From: Xanthobacteraceae bacterium
Lineage (GTDB): Bacteria; Pseudomonadota; Alphaproteobacteria; Rhizobiales; Xanthobacteraceae
Reading direction: 5' to 3'
Length of the DNA stretch: 34,480 bases
NCBI GenBank assembly: GCA_019241285.1
Contig: JAFAXD010000398.1
Span: 1 to 34,480 of the forward strand
In this document: one piece after another, positions 8,305 to 17,530 of the stretch
Layout: every line of letters starts with the position of its first letter
Numbering within the stretch: the stretch's first letter is position 1
Translations under genes and position numbers: made by a program
Notes under the pieces: model-generated
The model's database searches: none
What the model was told of the DNA's origin: nothing
The model's input: the letters and a program-made list of their open reading frames with translations, nothing else

Positions 8305-10575
8305 TCAACCGCTTACATTATAGCCCGCCAGCGCCGCCATATTGACGAGATCGGTGTCGGTCGCGGAGAGACTGACGATTTGCACCGACCGATCGAGCCC
8401 GACCAGCAGCGGCCCGATCACGTGCGCTCCGCCCAATTCCTGCAGCATCTTGGTGGAGATAGCCGCGGAGTGAAACGCCGGCATGATGAGGACGTTGGCG
8501 GGCCCGGAGAGGCGGCAGAACGGGTAGGCCGCCATCAGCTCGGGATTGAGCGCGACGTCGGCGGCCATTTCGCCGTCGTATTCGAAATCGACGCGCCGCT
8601 TGTCGAGGATTTGGACGGCCTCCTGCACACGGGCGGAACGCTCGCCTTTGGGATGCCCAAAGGTTGAGAATGCGAGCAATGCGAGACGCGGCTCATAGCC
8701 GAGCTTGCGGGCAACACCAGCCGCCTCGGTGGCGATCTCAGCGATGTCGTTCGCCTCCGGCATTTCGGTCACAGCCGTGTCCGCGACCAGCACCGTGTGC
8801 CCCCGGGCGAGCACGAGCGACACGCCCATCACCCGGTGTCCCGGTTTGGGATCGATGCAGCGACGGATATCTTCGAGCGCCACCGAGAAGTTGCGCGTGA
8901 CGCCAGTCACCATCGCGTCGGCATCGCCGAGCGCGACCATACAGGCGGCAAAGTGATTGCGATCCTGATTGACGAGACGCTGGCAATCGCGTTGCAGAAA
9001 CCCGCGCCGCTGCAGGCGTTCATAGAGATAGGCCGCATAGGAGGCATTGCGGCGCGACAACCGTGCATTGATGATCTCGACATCGTCGCCGATCTCAATC
9101 CCGGCCTCTTTGGCGGTCTGGCGCACGCGCTCCTCGCGGCCGACCAGGAGCGCGGTGCCAAGCCCTTGTTGCACGAAGCTCATCGCCGCGCGGATCACTT
9201 GCTCCTCTTCGCCCTCGGCAAAGACGACGCGCTTGGGCTGGCGGCGAAGGCGCTCGAACACGCGCGCCAGCACGCCGGCGATCGGATCGCGGCGTGAGCG
9301 CAGCTGGTTGCCGTACTCGCGCATATCGACAATCGGCCGGCGCGCGACTCCGGTATCCATCGCGGCCTTGGCGACCGCTGGCGGCACCGATGAAATCAGG
9401 CGCGGGTCGAACGGCACCGGAATAATGTAGTCGGGCCCGAACTTCGGCCTGCCCCCATAGGCGGCGGCGACCTCGTCAGGCACGTCCTCACGTGCAAGAT
9501 CGGCGAGCGCACGCGCCGCGGCAATCTTCATCTCCATGTTGATCGTCTTGGCGCGCACGTCGAGGGCGCCGCGGAAGATGTAGGGAAAGCCGAGCACGTT
9601 GTTGATCTGGTTCGGATAGTCCGAGCGCCCGGTGGCCATGATGGCGTCCTCGCGCACGGCGGCGACTTCCTCCGCCGTGATCTCCGGATCCGGATTCGCC
9701 ATGGCAAAGATGATCGGCTTGTCGGCCATGGAGGCGACCATGTCCGGGGTGACCGCGCCTTTGGCGGAGAGACCGAAAAACACATCGGCACCCTTCAGGG
9801 CATCCGCCAGCGAGCGCGCTTGCGTCTTCACGGCGAAGCCCGACTTCCACTGGTTCATGCCTTCGTGACGGCCTTCGTAGATCACACCCTTGGTATCGCA
9901 CAGGACGAGGTTCTCCGGACGAAAGCCGATGGCGCGCAGGAGCTCGAGGCATGCGATGCCGGCGGCGCCAGCGCCGTTACACACCAGTTTGGTGCTGGCG
10001 ATGTCGCGTCCGGTGAGATCGAGGGCGTTGAGCAGTCCTGCCGCCGCAATGATCGCGGTCCCGTGCTGGTCGTCATGAAAAACCGGGATGTCGAGCAGCT
10101 CGCGCAGCTTCTGCTCGATGATGAAGCACTCCGGCGCCTTGATGTCCTCAAGGTTGATGCCGCCCCAGCTCTTGCCGAGGAGGCGCACGCAGTTGATGAA
10201 TTCGTCGGGGTCTTCCGTCGAAACTTCCAGATCGATTGAATCGACGTCGGCAAAGCGCTTGAAAAGTACTGACTTACCTTCCATCACGGGCTTTGCCGCC
10301 AATGCCCCGCGATTGCCGAGGCCAAGAATGGCGGTCCCATTGGTGATGACGGCGACGAAATTGCCCTTGGTGGTGTAGTCGAAGGCGCGGCTCTCGTCCT
10401 CCGCGATGGCGAGGACTGGTACCGCGACGCCCGGGGAGTAGGCGAGCGACAGGTCGCGTTGCGTTGCCATCGGCTTGGTTGCGACCACTTCCAACTTGCC
10501 GGGCCGGCCCTGACTGTGGAATTGCAGCGCCTCGAGATCGGTGAACGTGGGCCGTTTCGAACCTTGGCTGGACAT
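8305..10575 (-). CDS. maeB: NADP-dependent malic enzyme with C-terminal phosphotransacetylase-like domain
   Basis: Oxidative decarboxylation of malate to pyruvate with NAD(P)+; the family enzyme supplies pyruvate and NADPH during growth on C4-dicarboxylates. It has 756 residues, the normal length for the MaeB/Tme fusion type. The N-terminal half (about 1-430) is malic enzyme: [36 protein letters not shown], the [11 protein letters not shown] stretch and the [15 protein letters not shown] nucleotide-binding loop. The C-terminal half (about 440-756) is a Pta-like domain ([39 protein letters not shown]). In studied homologues the Pta part is regulatory rather than catalytic. An AGGGAAG ribosome site precedes ATG 10575. 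Confidence 0.95.
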   Translation of the reverse strand: MSSQGSKRPTFTDLEALQFHSQGRPGKLEVVATKPMATQRDLSLAYSPGVAVPVLAIAEDESRAFDYTTKGNFVAVITNGTAILGLGNRGALAAKPVMEGKSVLFKRFADVDSIDLEVSTEDPDEFINCVRLLGKSWGGINLEDIKAPECFIIEQKLRELLDIPVFHDDQHGTAIIAAAGLLNALDLTGRDIASTKLVCNGAGAAGIACLELLRAIGFRPENLVLCDTKGVIYEGRHEGMNQWKSGFAVKTQARSLADALKGADVFFGLSAKGAVTPDMVASMADKPIIFAMANPDPEITAEEVAAVREDAIMATGRSDYPNQINNVLGFPYIFRGALDVRAKTINMEMKIAAARALADLAREDVPDEVAAAYGGRPKFGPDYIIPVPFDPRLISSVPPAVAKAAMDTGVARRPIVDMREYGNQLRSRRDPIAGVLARVFERLRRQPKRVVFAEGEEEQVIRAAMSFVQQGLGTALLVGREERVRQTAKEAGIEIGDDVEIINARLSRRNASYAAYLYERLQRRGFLQRDCQRLVNQDRNHFAACMVALGDADAMVTGVTRNFSVALEDIRRCIDPKPGHRVMGVSLVLARGHTVLVADTAVTEMPEANDIAEIATEAAGVARKLGYEPRLALLAFSTFGHPKGERSARVQEAVQILDKRRVDFEYDGEMAADVALNPELMAAYPFCRLSGPANVLIMPAFHSAAISTKMLQELGGAHVIGPLLVGLDRSVQIVSLSATDTDLVNMAALAGYNVSG

Positions 10576-10689
10576 TTCGCTTCCCTATCCCCGGCAACAA
10601 ATGGATTGTGACGTTTAGGCATTTTCCGCAAAAGTGGACACGGCCTATAAGCCTATCAGGTCCAATGCGCCATCCGGGGTGACGCACGC

Positions 10690-11010
10690 ATGATCCGGTT
10701 TCTGCTTCGGTTTATCGGCCTGTGGATTCTGGCGGCCGCGTTCATATTCCTGGTCTATGACGGCGCCGGATGGGTGGCAAATGGCGTTCTCAACAGCATG
10801 CAGGTGGGGACGCTGTGGGCCTCCATCCATCAGAACAGCCTGCTGATGTTGCAGCCGGCAGTCGAGCGCCACGTCGCCGGATGGGTATGGAATCCCGTGA
10901 TCATGACGGTGCTGGAGCAGCCGGTTTGGCTGGTGTTCGGAATCATCGGTGTGGTGCTGATCCTGCTTGGACGCAAGAAAAAGCCGCTCATCGGCTACGT
11001 GCGGGAGTGA
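10690..11010 (+). CDS. Small inner-membrane protein of unknown function
   Basis: 106 residues with two predicted membrane helices, near residues 4-24 (FLLRFIGLWILAAAFIFLVY) and 80-96 (PVWLVFGIIGVVLILLG). A connecting segment of about 55 residues is probably periplasmic, and a basic tail RKKKPLIGYVRE is probably cytoplasmic. I do not recognise a characterised family, though similar short proteins occur beside msrA in related genomes as far as I recall. It is divergent from maeB and 69 bp upstream of msrA on the same strand, so they may share a promoter. A GGGGTGA element precedes the ATG. Confidence 0.75.
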   Translation: MIRFLLRFIGLWILAAAFIFLVYDGAGWVANGVLNSMQVGTLWASIHQNSLLMLQPAVERHVAGWVWNPVIMTVLEQPVWLVFGIIGVVLILLGRKKKPLIGYVRE

Positions 11011-11079
11011 GCGGGTCGCGGCCCGGACGTACAACCGGTGACGATCGTGCCTATATATTGCGGCAAAGGGAGAACCACG

Positions 11080-11736
11080 ATGTTCCTGTTCAAGAAGTCG
11101 TTGGAAATGCCGGCCCCCGGACAGGCGCTGCCCGGACGCGCGCGCCCGATCCCCACGGCGGCGCATCACTTCGTCAATGGTCACGGGCTCCAAGGTCCCT
11201 ATCCGGAGGGGCTGGCGACGGCCATGTTCGGCATGGGCTGTTTCTGGGGCGCCGAGCGCAAATTCTGGGAACTCGGCGACGGCGTTTACGTCACCGCCGT
11301 CGGTTACGCCGGCGGGCAGACGCCTAATCCGACCTACGAGGAGGTCTGCACTGGGCGGACCGGGCATAACGAAGTTGTGTTCGTGGCCTTTGATCCGCGC
11401 AAGATTTCCTACGACCAGTTGCTCAAGACATTCTGGGAAAATCACGACCCGACCCAGGGCATGCGGCAAGGCAATGACGTCGGCACGCAGTATCGCTCCG
11501 GTATCTACGTGTTCACGCCGGAGCAGCGCAAATCCGCCGAGGCGTCAAAGGCCGCCTATGAGAAGGCCATCAAAGGCAAGGGCTACGGGCCGATCACGAC
11601 GGAAATCATCGACGCCCCGGAATTCTACTTCGCCGAGGATTACCATCAGCAATATCTCGCCAAGAACCCGATGGGCTATTGCGGACTCGGCGGCACCGGC
11701 GTGAGTTGCCCAATCGGTACGGGCGTCGCGGCGTAG
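11080..11736 (+). CDS. msrA: Peptide-methionine (S)-S-oxide reductase MsrA
   Basis: Reduces methionine-S-sulfoxide in proteins and free Met, using thioredoxin. It has 218 residues. The catalytic Cys54 is in [11 protein letters not shown], and the family segments [24 protein letters not shown] and [23 protein letters not shown] follow. C-terminal resolving cysteines Cys201 and Cys210 are in [13 protein letters not shown]. The start at 11080 ([15 protein letters not shown]) has an AAAGGGAGA ribosome site; an ATG 14 codons upstream is possible but less well placed. The N-terminal extension before GCFWG is usual for the longer MsrA group. A strong hairpin follows the stop. Confidence 0.95.
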   Translation: MFLFKKSLEMPAPGQALPGRARPIPTAAHHFVNGHGLQGPYPEGLATAMFGMGCFWGAERKFWELGDGVYVTAVGYAGGQTPNPTYEEVCTGRTGHNEVVFVAFDPRKISYDQLLKTFWENHDPTQGMRQGNDVGTQYRSGIYVFTPEQRKSAEASKAAYEKAIKGKGYGPITTEIIDAPEFYFAEDYHQQYLAKNPMGYCGLGGTGVSCPIGTGVAA

Positions 11737-11744
11737 AGGTCGAT

Positions 11745-11770
11745 GTCATCCCCGCAAAGGCGGGGATGAC
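11745..11770. terminator. Bidirectional terminator between msrA and the hydrolase gene
   Basis: A perfect 11-bp stem, GTCATCCCCGC (11745-11755) with GCGGGGATGAC (11760-11770), has a 4-base AAAG loop and ATTTAT after it. It lies between the ends of two convergent genes. The same motif type is a widespread intergenic palindrome in Alphaproteobacteria. Confidence 0.7.
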
Positions 11771-11782
11771 ATTTATCGCGTT

Positions 11783-12451
11783 TCAGCCGACGTATTTCTT
11801 CAGCCAACCGAGCGTGAGCTCGAGCGCCTTCTTGTGGCTCGCCTCGTCGTAGCTCCCGCGCTCATCGCAGCTGAAACCGTGGCCGGCCGGATAGACGTGG
11901 ACCTCCACGTCGGGCCGCTTGTTCTTCACGATCTCCACATCGGACATCGGGATGGACTGATCGGTCTCGCCGAAGTGCAGGAGCGTCGGCACCTTCGGTT
12001 TTTCGTCGGCATTCTTGGCGATCATGCCGCCGTAATAGCCGATCGCGCAGGCGAGCCCGTTGAGGTTGCAGGCCGATACGAACGCGACCGAGCCGCCCAG
12101 GCAGTAACCAACAATGCCGACTTTGCCGGCCGACTGTACGCTGTCGATCGCGGCCTGGGTGTCGGCCAGCACTTTGCCGAAGTCGAGCTTGGCGATGTAC
12201 TGGCGCGCGTGCTCGATTTCGGGGGGCGAATAGCCGGTTTCAAAGTTTGGCGTGTAGCGATCAAAGATCGCGGGTGCCACGGACAAATAGCCCTGCGCGG
12301 CGAAGCGGTCGCAGACGGCGCGGATGTGGTGATTGACGCCAAAAATCTCTTGAATGACGACGAGCCCGCCCTTCGGCTGCCCCTGAGGTTCGGCCCGATA
12401 GGCGCCGAGCTTGAAGCCGTCCGATGCTGTCAAAGTTACGTTCGATCCCAC
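11783..12451 (-). CDS. Dienelactone hydrolase family protein
   Basis: Alpha/beta-hydrolase of the carboxymethylenebutenolidase family, 222 residues from a GTG start at 12451 with a clear GGGAGG ribosome site 7 bases upstream. The triad is visible: Cys117 in GYCLGGS, Asp164 in GETDQSI and His191 in PAGHGF, with Glu35 in QEIFG as the usual partner of the nucleophile. Family members hydrolyse dienelactone in chlorocatechol breakdown, but many, like this one without catabolic neighbours, have unknown substrates. The frame is open upstream to 12535 without family similarity. Confidence 0.9.
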   Translation of the reverse strand: MGSNVTLTASDGFKLGAYRAEPQGQPKGGLVVIQEIFGVNHHIRAVCDRFAAQGYLSVAPAIFDRYTPNFETGYSPPEIEHARQYIAKLDFGKVLADTQAAIDSVQSAGKVGIVGYCLGGSVAFVSACNLNGLACAIGYYGGMIAKNADEKPKVPTLLHFGETDQSIPMSDVEIVKNKRPDVEVHVYPAGHGFSCDERGSYDEASHKKALELTLGWLKKYVG

Positions 12452-12560
12452 GCAAACCTCCCTCACAAAACCAGGGCCAACAGGCCAGGACACCTTTTCG
12501 CGGCGCGATCTATGCAGGCTCATCACCCGGAACACAAGCTGCGCCGATCGTATGGCGTGC

Positions 12561-13571
12561 TTACGCCAGATGCAGCTCGTAGGCGGCGGCCATCAGCTCA
12601 TACGAATGGCGGCGCGAGGCGTGATCGTAGATCATGGTGGTGATCATCAGCTCGTCGGCCTGCGTGGCGGCGAGCAGCGGGTCGAGCCGTGCGCGCACGG
12701 TCGCGGGCGCGCCGACGAACAGGCGCGCGCGATTGTGCTTGATGCGCTCGCGGTCGACCGGCGTGTAGGCGTAGGCCGCTGCTTCCTCCGGACTGGCGAG
12801 CGGCAGGTATTCGCCTTTTGAGCGACGCACGTAATTGAGGTCGAGGGTTGCAGCCAGTCGCTCGGCTTCGGCGTCGGTATCGGCCGTCACGACGGCGGTG
12901 GCCAGAATCGCGTGCGGCACCGGCAGTGCCGGCGACGGCTTGAAATGCGACCGATAGCTCGTCATCGCCGCCACCGCATCGTGGCTTGCGAAATGATGCG
13001 CGAAGGCGAAGCCGGCCCCGATCGCGGCCGCGACCTCCGCGCTGTAGTCGCTCGAACCCAAGAGGTAGATCGGCGGCAGCGGCACGTCAGACGGCATGGC
13101 GTGCACCTGCCGGAACGGATGGCCTTCCGGAAAGCCGTCCTGCGCGAACAGCAGGAGTTCCTGGAAGCGCTCCAAGAAATCGTCGTCGGTGTTGGTCTGT
13201 TGCCGGCGCCGCAGCGCGATCGACGTCATCGGATCGGTGCCCGGTGCGCGGCCGATGCCGAGATCGATGCGGCCGGGGAATAGCGCTTCAAGGATCTTGA
13301 AGCGCTCGGCGACCATGAGCGGCGCATGGTTCGGCAGCATCACGCCGCCGGAGCCGACGCGGAGGTTCTGCGTGACCGCGGCGATCTGGCCGATCATGAT
13401 TTCCGGCGCGGAGCTCGCGATCGAGGGCAGGTTGTGGTGCTCCGCAACCCAGTAGCGCGTATAGCCGAGGCCATCGGCGAGGCGCGCGAGATCGAGCGTA
13501 TTCTTCAGCGATGTCGGTCCGGAACCACCGACGGTGACGGGCGAGAGATCAAGAACTGAGAGGAGCGGCAT
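12561..13571 (-). CDS. LLM-class (luciferase-like) flavin-dependent oxidoreductase
   Basis: TIM-barrel FMN/F420-type monooxygenase of the bacterial luciferase superfamily, 336 residues. Typical elements are the N-terminal strand LSVLDLSPV, YWVAEHHNLPSIASSAPEI, VGSGGVMLPNHAPLMVAERF and FPGRIDLGIGRAPGTDP, then YLLGSSDYSAEVAAAIGAGFAFAHHF. It resembles the MsnO8-like subgroup, whose substrates are mostly unknown. It is codirectional with the hydrolase downstream (109 bp gap), but a shared pathway cannot be claimed. Confidence 0.9.
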   Translation of the reverse strand: MPLLSVLDLSPVTVGGSGPTSLKNTLDLARLADGLGYTRYWVAEHHNLPSIASSAPEIMIGQIAAVTQNLRVGSGGVMLPNHAPLMVAERFKILEALFPGRIDLGIGRAPGTDPMTSIALRRRQQTNTDDDFLERFQELLLFAQDGFPEGHPFRQVHAMPSDVPLPPIYLLGSSDYSAEVAAAIGAGFAFAHHFASHDAVAAMTSYRSHFKPSPALPVPHAILATAVVTADTDAEAERLAATLDLNYVRRSKGEYLPLASPEEAAAYAYTPVDRERIKHNRARLFVGAPATVRARLDPLLAATQADELMITTMIYDHASRRHSYELMAAAYELHLA

Positions 13572-13600
13572 GCCACGCGGGATAGCAGGCCCATCTCATC

Positions 13601-13648
13601 TCAGAAAGGCGCATGCGGCCGGGCGTGCTTCAGAAAGGCGCATGCGGC
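13601..13648. repeat. 19-bp direct repeat at the 3' end of the small exported protein gene
   Basis: TCAGAAAGGCGCATGCGGC occurs at 13601-13619 and again at 13630-13648, spaced by 29 bp. The second copy contains the stop and last codons (CATGCGCCTTTCTGA on the minus strand) of the gene ending at 13630. The first copy is therefore a duplicated gene tail lying outside it. Confidence 0.7.
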
Positions 13649-13989
13649 AGCACGCGCCAATCATATTTCCAGCCGGTGAGGGCGCCGCTGCGGAATTGCA
13701 GGAACAGGCGCTCGCCGACCGCATAACCCGGGACGCCGGAGTCGCGGTCGGTCGTGTAGACGTCGGAGCCTGAGCGGGAGGTCACCCGCACGATCGGTAC
13801 GCCAAGCGCGGTCGCGGCGTCCTGTGGGCTCATACCCAGGGCCAGCGGCAAGGTGTTGGGCAAGTGGGCGCCGCCGCAGACACCGGTCCAGCCGATGCAG
13901 AACAGGACGAACAGATAGCTCAGGAAAGCGCGCGAGTCGCTCAGCCTCAGCCGGCTTGTCGGGACACGCATTGTCCGATCAGCCAGCAT
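13630..13989 (-). CDS. Small exported protein, possibly BamE/SmpA-like
   Basis: 119 residues. A hydrophobic segment SYLFVLFCIGWTGVCGGA near residues 24-41 suggests a signal peptide or N-terminal anchor; a canonical lipobox is not clear. The mature part (LALGMSPQDAATALGVPIVRV ... GERLFLQFRSGALTGWKYDW) recalls the two-helix/beta-sheet BamE-SmpA fold, but the similarity is weak and the function unknown. The start is uncertain: MRVPTSRLRL at 13971 is an alternative. It lies 17 bp downstream of the L,D-transpeptidase gene, so an envelope role and co-transcription are plausible. Confidence 0.65.
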   Translation of the reverse strand: MLADRTMRVPTSRLRLSDSRAFLSYLFVLFCIGWTGVCGGAHLPNTLPLALGMSPQDAATALGVPIVRVTSRSGSDVYTTDRDSGVPGYAVGERLFLQFRSGALTGWKYDWRVLPHAPF

Positions 13990-14006
13990 CGGGGCGGCCC
14001 GAAGAG

Positions 14007-15116
14007 TTAGCGCGTCATCGTCGGCGCACTGGTCGCCGAGGTTCGCGCCGGAACCGCAGTTGCGTTCGCCGCCGGCGATCGCGAGAGCTGCGGCAGTACG
14101 ACGACCTTCGTTCCGACCTTGACCCGGCTGTAGAGGTCTTCGACATCCTCATTGACCAGCCGGATGCAGCCGGACGACACGAAGCTGCCGATGGTCGACG
14201 GCTGATTGGTGCCGTGGATGCGATAGACGGTGCCGCCGAGATACATCGCGCGGGCGCCGAGCGGATTGCTGGGCCCACCCGCCATGAAGCGCGGCAGATA
14301 AGGTTGGCGCTCGATCATCTCCGTGGGCGGCGTCCAATCTGGCCACTCGGCCTTGCGCGTAATCTTTTCGTGGCCCGACCAGGTGAAGCCTTCGCGGCCG
14401 ACGCCAATGCCGTAGCGGATGGCCTTGTCGTGGCCGAGCACGAGATAAAGGTACGTGTTCGGCGTATCGATCACGATCGTGCCGGCGGGCTCGGTCGAGG
14501 GATAAAACACCTCCTGGCGGCGCAGGTTGGGCGGCAATTCCTTCGGCTGTCCCTGTTCTTCCTGATACTCGGGGGGAAGCGCACCGACCGCAGTCGGTGG
14601 AACGGGTGGCTGCGCAACTGCCGGAGCTGCGGCTGCGGGCGCATTGTTCGGCTCAAGCGCTGGGCGAGAACCGCCCTGCCACTCCTCGGGGCGTGGGCCC
14701 GCTGGAGGAGCTACCCCAATGCCTTGCTCGGCGGGCTGCCCAGGGAGCGCCATTGGGGGCGCCTGATTATAGACTTGCGGCTCGGCTGGAACCACTTGGC
14801 GCGGATAGGCCGCGGGTTGGCCCTGATATCCGGGCTGATAAACGGCAGCCCCATGCGGCGCGGGAGCCGGTGCCGCTGCGCCCGGCGGGGGCAGCTCGGT
14901 GACGTCGAATTCTTCGGGACTTGGCGCCGCCGGAGCCGGAGCCCGGTAATAGGGAGCAGGCGCGGGAGCTGGGGGATAATATTGAGCCCAAGCGACCACG
15001 CTGCTGACTGTGACGAGTCCCACCGCCGCGAGCGAGGTCGCGAGATCGCGCCCAAGCCCTGAATGGATCTTCGCTGAATGGATATTGATCGCCTTATCGG
15101 CGCGACGTCCCCACAT
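14007..15116 (-). CDS. L,D-transpeptidase (YkuD domain)
   Basis: Periplasmic enzyme that cross-links peptidoglycan 3-3 or attaches proteins to it. It has 369 residues from ATG 15116 (GTGGGGACC upstream); a GTG at 15131 would add five residues. The N-terminal hydrophobic segment LATSLAAVGLVTVSSVVAWA is a signal peptide, followed by about 130 residues rich in Pro and Ala, probably an extended spacer. The YkuD domain (about 185-335) carries the active-site motif HGTNQPSTIGSFVSSGC with His301 and Cys317, then IRLVNEDVEDLY. The tail is Ala/Thr-rich. Such genes are numerous in Hyphomicrobiales, whose polar growth uses L,D cross-links. Confidence 0.93.
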   Translation of the reverse strand: MWGRRADKAINIHSAKIHSGLGRDLATSLAAVGLVTVSSVVAWAQYYPPAPAPAPYYRAPAPAAPSPEEFDVTELPPPGAAAPAPAPHGAAVYQPGYQGQPAAYPRQVVPAEPQVYNQAPPMALPGQPAEQGIGVAPPAGPRPEEWQGGSRPALEPNNAPAAAAPAVAQPPVPPTAVGALPPEYQEEQGQPKELPPNLRRQEVFYPSTEPAGTIVIDTPNTYLYLVLGHDKAIRYGIGVGREGFTWSGHEKITRKAEWPDWTPPTEMIERQPYLPRFMAGGPSNPLGARAMYLGGTVYRIHGTNQPSTIGSFVSSGCIRLVNEDVEDLYSRVKVGTKVVVLPQLSRSPAANATAVPARTSATSAPTMTR

Positions 15117-15313
15117 CTGGTCCCCACCCACATCGTTCCGCAGAGTTCGATCGTGCTGCCTTTTTCGGAGAAAGATGGGGCAGCATGAAGGCGTTTACGC
15201 GGCCATTGGCCCTGTTTAGCGGTTCGTGCTCCACCATGGCACCGTCTTGGTGCGGTCGCGAACCAAAGCGATCCTAAGGGGCATGGCGTTAATCCGCGTT
15301 TAAAATTGCTTAA

Positions 15314-16441
15314 TCAGAAGCGCGCGACCACCGAAGCGGTGACCATGTTGTCGACGAAGCTCGCCGCCGGATCGTTGGAGTTATCGCGGATGTATTGGTA
15401 TTCAAGTTTCAAGCCGACTTGGTAGGCAAAGAAATTCGGCACAAACACCGTTGCTCCGGGCGACCAGATAAAGTCCTGACGTTTTTGATTGATCGTTCCG
15501 GTGACAATGTTGGAGTCGTACCAGCGCTCCAAGGCATAGAACGTTGGCCCGACCAGCACGCCATCGAATACCTGCCGGAAAAACTCGATGCGGCCGCCGC
15601 TTTCGATGTAGTTCGCCGGCTCCACGCCGGGCTGCAGCAGCGAAACCGGAATGGTCCCGGCAGCGTCGCCGCGCTTCACCCAGGGCGAGAAGACCAGCGT
15701 ATTTTGCGGGCCGAGAAAACCAGGCGCTAGAAAGCGCCCGATCACGTCCCAATACCAGCCTTGGCCGGCGGGAAAGAAACTATTGTAGTCGCGATAGGCG
15801 GCGCGAAACGCCACGCTTTGCGCCGCCCCGAACGCATTGGCTTCGATCACGGCCCGGGCAACGGCCTCGCCATACCAGGGATGCTGGTCGAAATAGGCGC
15901 CGCCCCCGCCAACCGCGAGATGCAGCTGCGTGCCGCCGATGAAGTCGAATACCGGCCCGGTGGTCGCGCCGGCATAAGCATAGTTGAGCTGATCGGCGCG
16001 GGTGTGGTCGATGCCGGCGGCCAGTCCCGTGGTACGCCAACGCAGGTCGCCGAACGTGCGTTCGTCTTTCACGCCAAGCGTGCCGAACACCTGCGCTTCC
16101 GGGGTGTGGTTCGTCGGCACGTAGAGCGGGTTTGATTCGTAGGACACACCGGCCTGCAAGAGGAACTCGGTGAACGCGGGCTGCAGCCGGCGGGCAACCC
16201 GCAACAGGCCGTCCTGGGCCTCGCGATTGCTCGGATCGTTGATGGCCACTCGTTCATAGGCCGCATAGGCCCAGCGCAGCTTGCCGGCCGCTTCCGCGGC
16301 GCGTGCGTAGCGCAGATTGGTTTCGCTATCGGCCGGATGCTGCAGGACCTGCGTGTACAATGAGAACAGTTCGTCCGTGGCAGCGTTCGCCGCGCACACG
16401 GCCGCAAGCAACGCGGCTATGACGTAGCCGATGACGCGCAT
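15314..16441 (-). CDS. Predicted outer-membrane beta-barrel protein with N-terminal TPR-like region
   Basis: 375 residues. There is a signal peptide with cleavage near AANA-AT (about residue 21) and a TPR-like helical stretch at about 25-90 (ADSETNLRYARAAEAAGKLRWAYAAYERV). About 280 residues of alternating aromatic beta-strands follow, ending VTASVVARF, the C-terminal Phe expected of BAM-inserted barrels. TPR plus barrel recalls the layout of Slam-type proteins, but this protein is shorter and I cannot assign it. It is divergent from an exported FecR-domain gene with a 261-bp shared upstream region, which suggests a paired cell-surface function. A GGTGAG element precedes the ATG. Confidence 0.75.
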   Translation of the reverse strand: MRVIGYVIAALLAAVCAANAATDELFSLYTQVLQHPADSETNLRYARAAEAAGKLRWAYAAYERVAINDPSNREAQDGLLRVARRLQPAFTEFLLQAGVSYESNPLYVPTNHTPEAQVFGTLGVKDERTFGDLRWRTTGLAAGIDHTRADQLNYAYAGATTGPVFDFIGGTQLHLAVGGGGAYFDQHPWYGEAVARAVIEANAFGAAQSVAFRAAYRDYNSFFPAGQGWYWDVIGRFLAPGFLGPQNTLVFSPWVKRGDAAGTIPVSLLQPGVEPANYIESGGRIEFFRQVFDGVLVGPTFYALERWYDSNIVTGTINQKRQDFIWSPGATVFVPNFFAYQVGLKLEYQYIRDNSNDPAASFVDNMVTASVVARF

Positions 16442-16702
16442 AGCTCACCGTCTCGCCAGCAGGGCGAAAATGCCTGATGTGTGTTTGGAGACCCCCGTCC
16501 CCCGAACGGATACCCTAATCTATTGGAGCCTCGTTAGCAAAACTACTGCGCTCGCGGGCTTTATAATACCTATGTACAAGCTGCCGATTTATCGACAGTT
16601 TTTGTAAAGCTTTTGAAATGTGCCCAATCAGGGGCGGTGACCATCTTTTGACGATAATCTTTCCCCAGGGTGTGACCGTACGGCATCGAACTGGGGGGCA
16701 AG

Positions 16703-17530
16703 ATGCGCCGGTTGGTCATCGCGCTTGCGGCAGCGTTCTGGGGTTTTGCGCCGCAACTCGCGCTTGCGCAGAAGATCGGCGTTGCCTCATCGGTCAAGAA
16801 TGATCTGCAGCGGGTTGCCCCGGCGCCCACACAAGCCGTCGGCGCGGGCAGCTCGCTCATTGCCAATGAACACCTGCGGACCGGCGAGGCGAGCTCGGCG
16901 CAATTGCTGTTCCTGGATGAGACCAGCGTCAGCATGGGCGCGCAATCGGATCTCGTGCTGGATCGCTTTGTTTACAATCCCAACCGCGCCGCCGGAAACG
17001 TGGTTCTGTCCACCGCACGGGGCGCGCTGCGTTTCGTCACCGGGTCACAGAACCCGACCAACTATACAATCAACACGCCGGTCGCGAGCATCGGCGTGCG
17101 CGGCACGATCGCCGAGATTTTCACCTACACGGCGTCCGGGCTGATCTTTTCGCGCGTCACCGACGTTGAGGGCGAGGTTGTCGTGACCGCCCGCTCCGGG
17201 CGGGTGGTTCGCTTGACACCGGGAATGTCGGTCCTTGTCTCAAGCGCCGGGGCGGTCGAGGGCCCATACAAGGCGGACCTCTCGGGGATCAACACCGCCG
17301 GCACTGTTCCGATGTTCGGACCCACAATTCCAACAACAACGCGGACGTTCGACGTTCCCGATAGCCGTCTCGATATGACGGATCAGCTCAAGGCGCTCTC
17401 GGAGCCCGCGCCGCTACCGCCGCGCATCACGGTTGCTCCGCCACCACCACCGCCCCCACCACCACCGCCACCGCCCCCTCCGCCGCCCCCACCACCGCCG
17501 CCGCCACCCATCAGGGGCGCAAACGGCTGA
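16703..17530 (+). CDS. Exported FecR-domain protein with polyproline C-terminus
   Basis: 275 residues. A signal peptide with cleavage near ALA-QK (about residue 22) shows export, unlike classical FecR anti-sigma regulators that sit in the inner membrane. The FecR domain is at about 60-175: LRTGEASSAQLLFLDETSVSMGAQSDLVLDRF, then GALRFVTG and TPVASIGVRGTIAEI. Residues 246-269 are 24 consecutive prolines encoded by mixed CCG/CCA/CCC/CCT codons, followed by only IRGANG. A GGGGGGCAAG ribosome site precedes the ATG. The neighbouring divergent gene is a predicted outer-membrane barrel; no sigma factor is adjacent. The stop directly abuts the stop of the convergent DUF427 gene. Confidence 0.85.
   Translation: MRRLVIALAAAFWGFAPQLALAQKIGVASSVKNDLQRVAPAPTQAVGAGSSLIANEHLRTGEASSAQLLFLDETSVSMGAQSDLVLDRFVYNPNRAAGNVVLSTARGALRFVTGSQNPTNYTINTPVASIGVRGTIAEIFTYTASGLIFSRVTDVEGEVVVTARSGRVVRLTPGMSVLVSSAGAVEGPYKADLSGINTAGTVPMFGPTIPTTTRTFDVPDSRLDMTDQLKALSEPAPLPPRITVAPPPPPPPPPPPPPPPPPPPPPPPPIRGANG

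Noticed and set aside
15221-15264. Nested inverted repeats downstream of the beta-barrel gene
   Set aside because: GGTTCG/CGAACC around GCACC/GGTGC can fold, but the arms are only 5-6 bp in a GC-rich region, with no U-run or neighbouring signal.
16562-16603. Promoter (TATAAT at 16562-16567) and hairpin with T-run (16581-16603) upstream of the FecR-domain gene
   Set aside because: The -10-like hexamer has no matching -35, and the hairpin has a mismatch and a very small loop, so neither is strong enough to list.
17438-17509. CCN repeat tract as a phase-variable microsatellite
   Set aside because: The codons are mixed CCG, CCA, CCC and CCT without a uniform repeat unit, so slippage is less likely; it is best read as a selected proline run.
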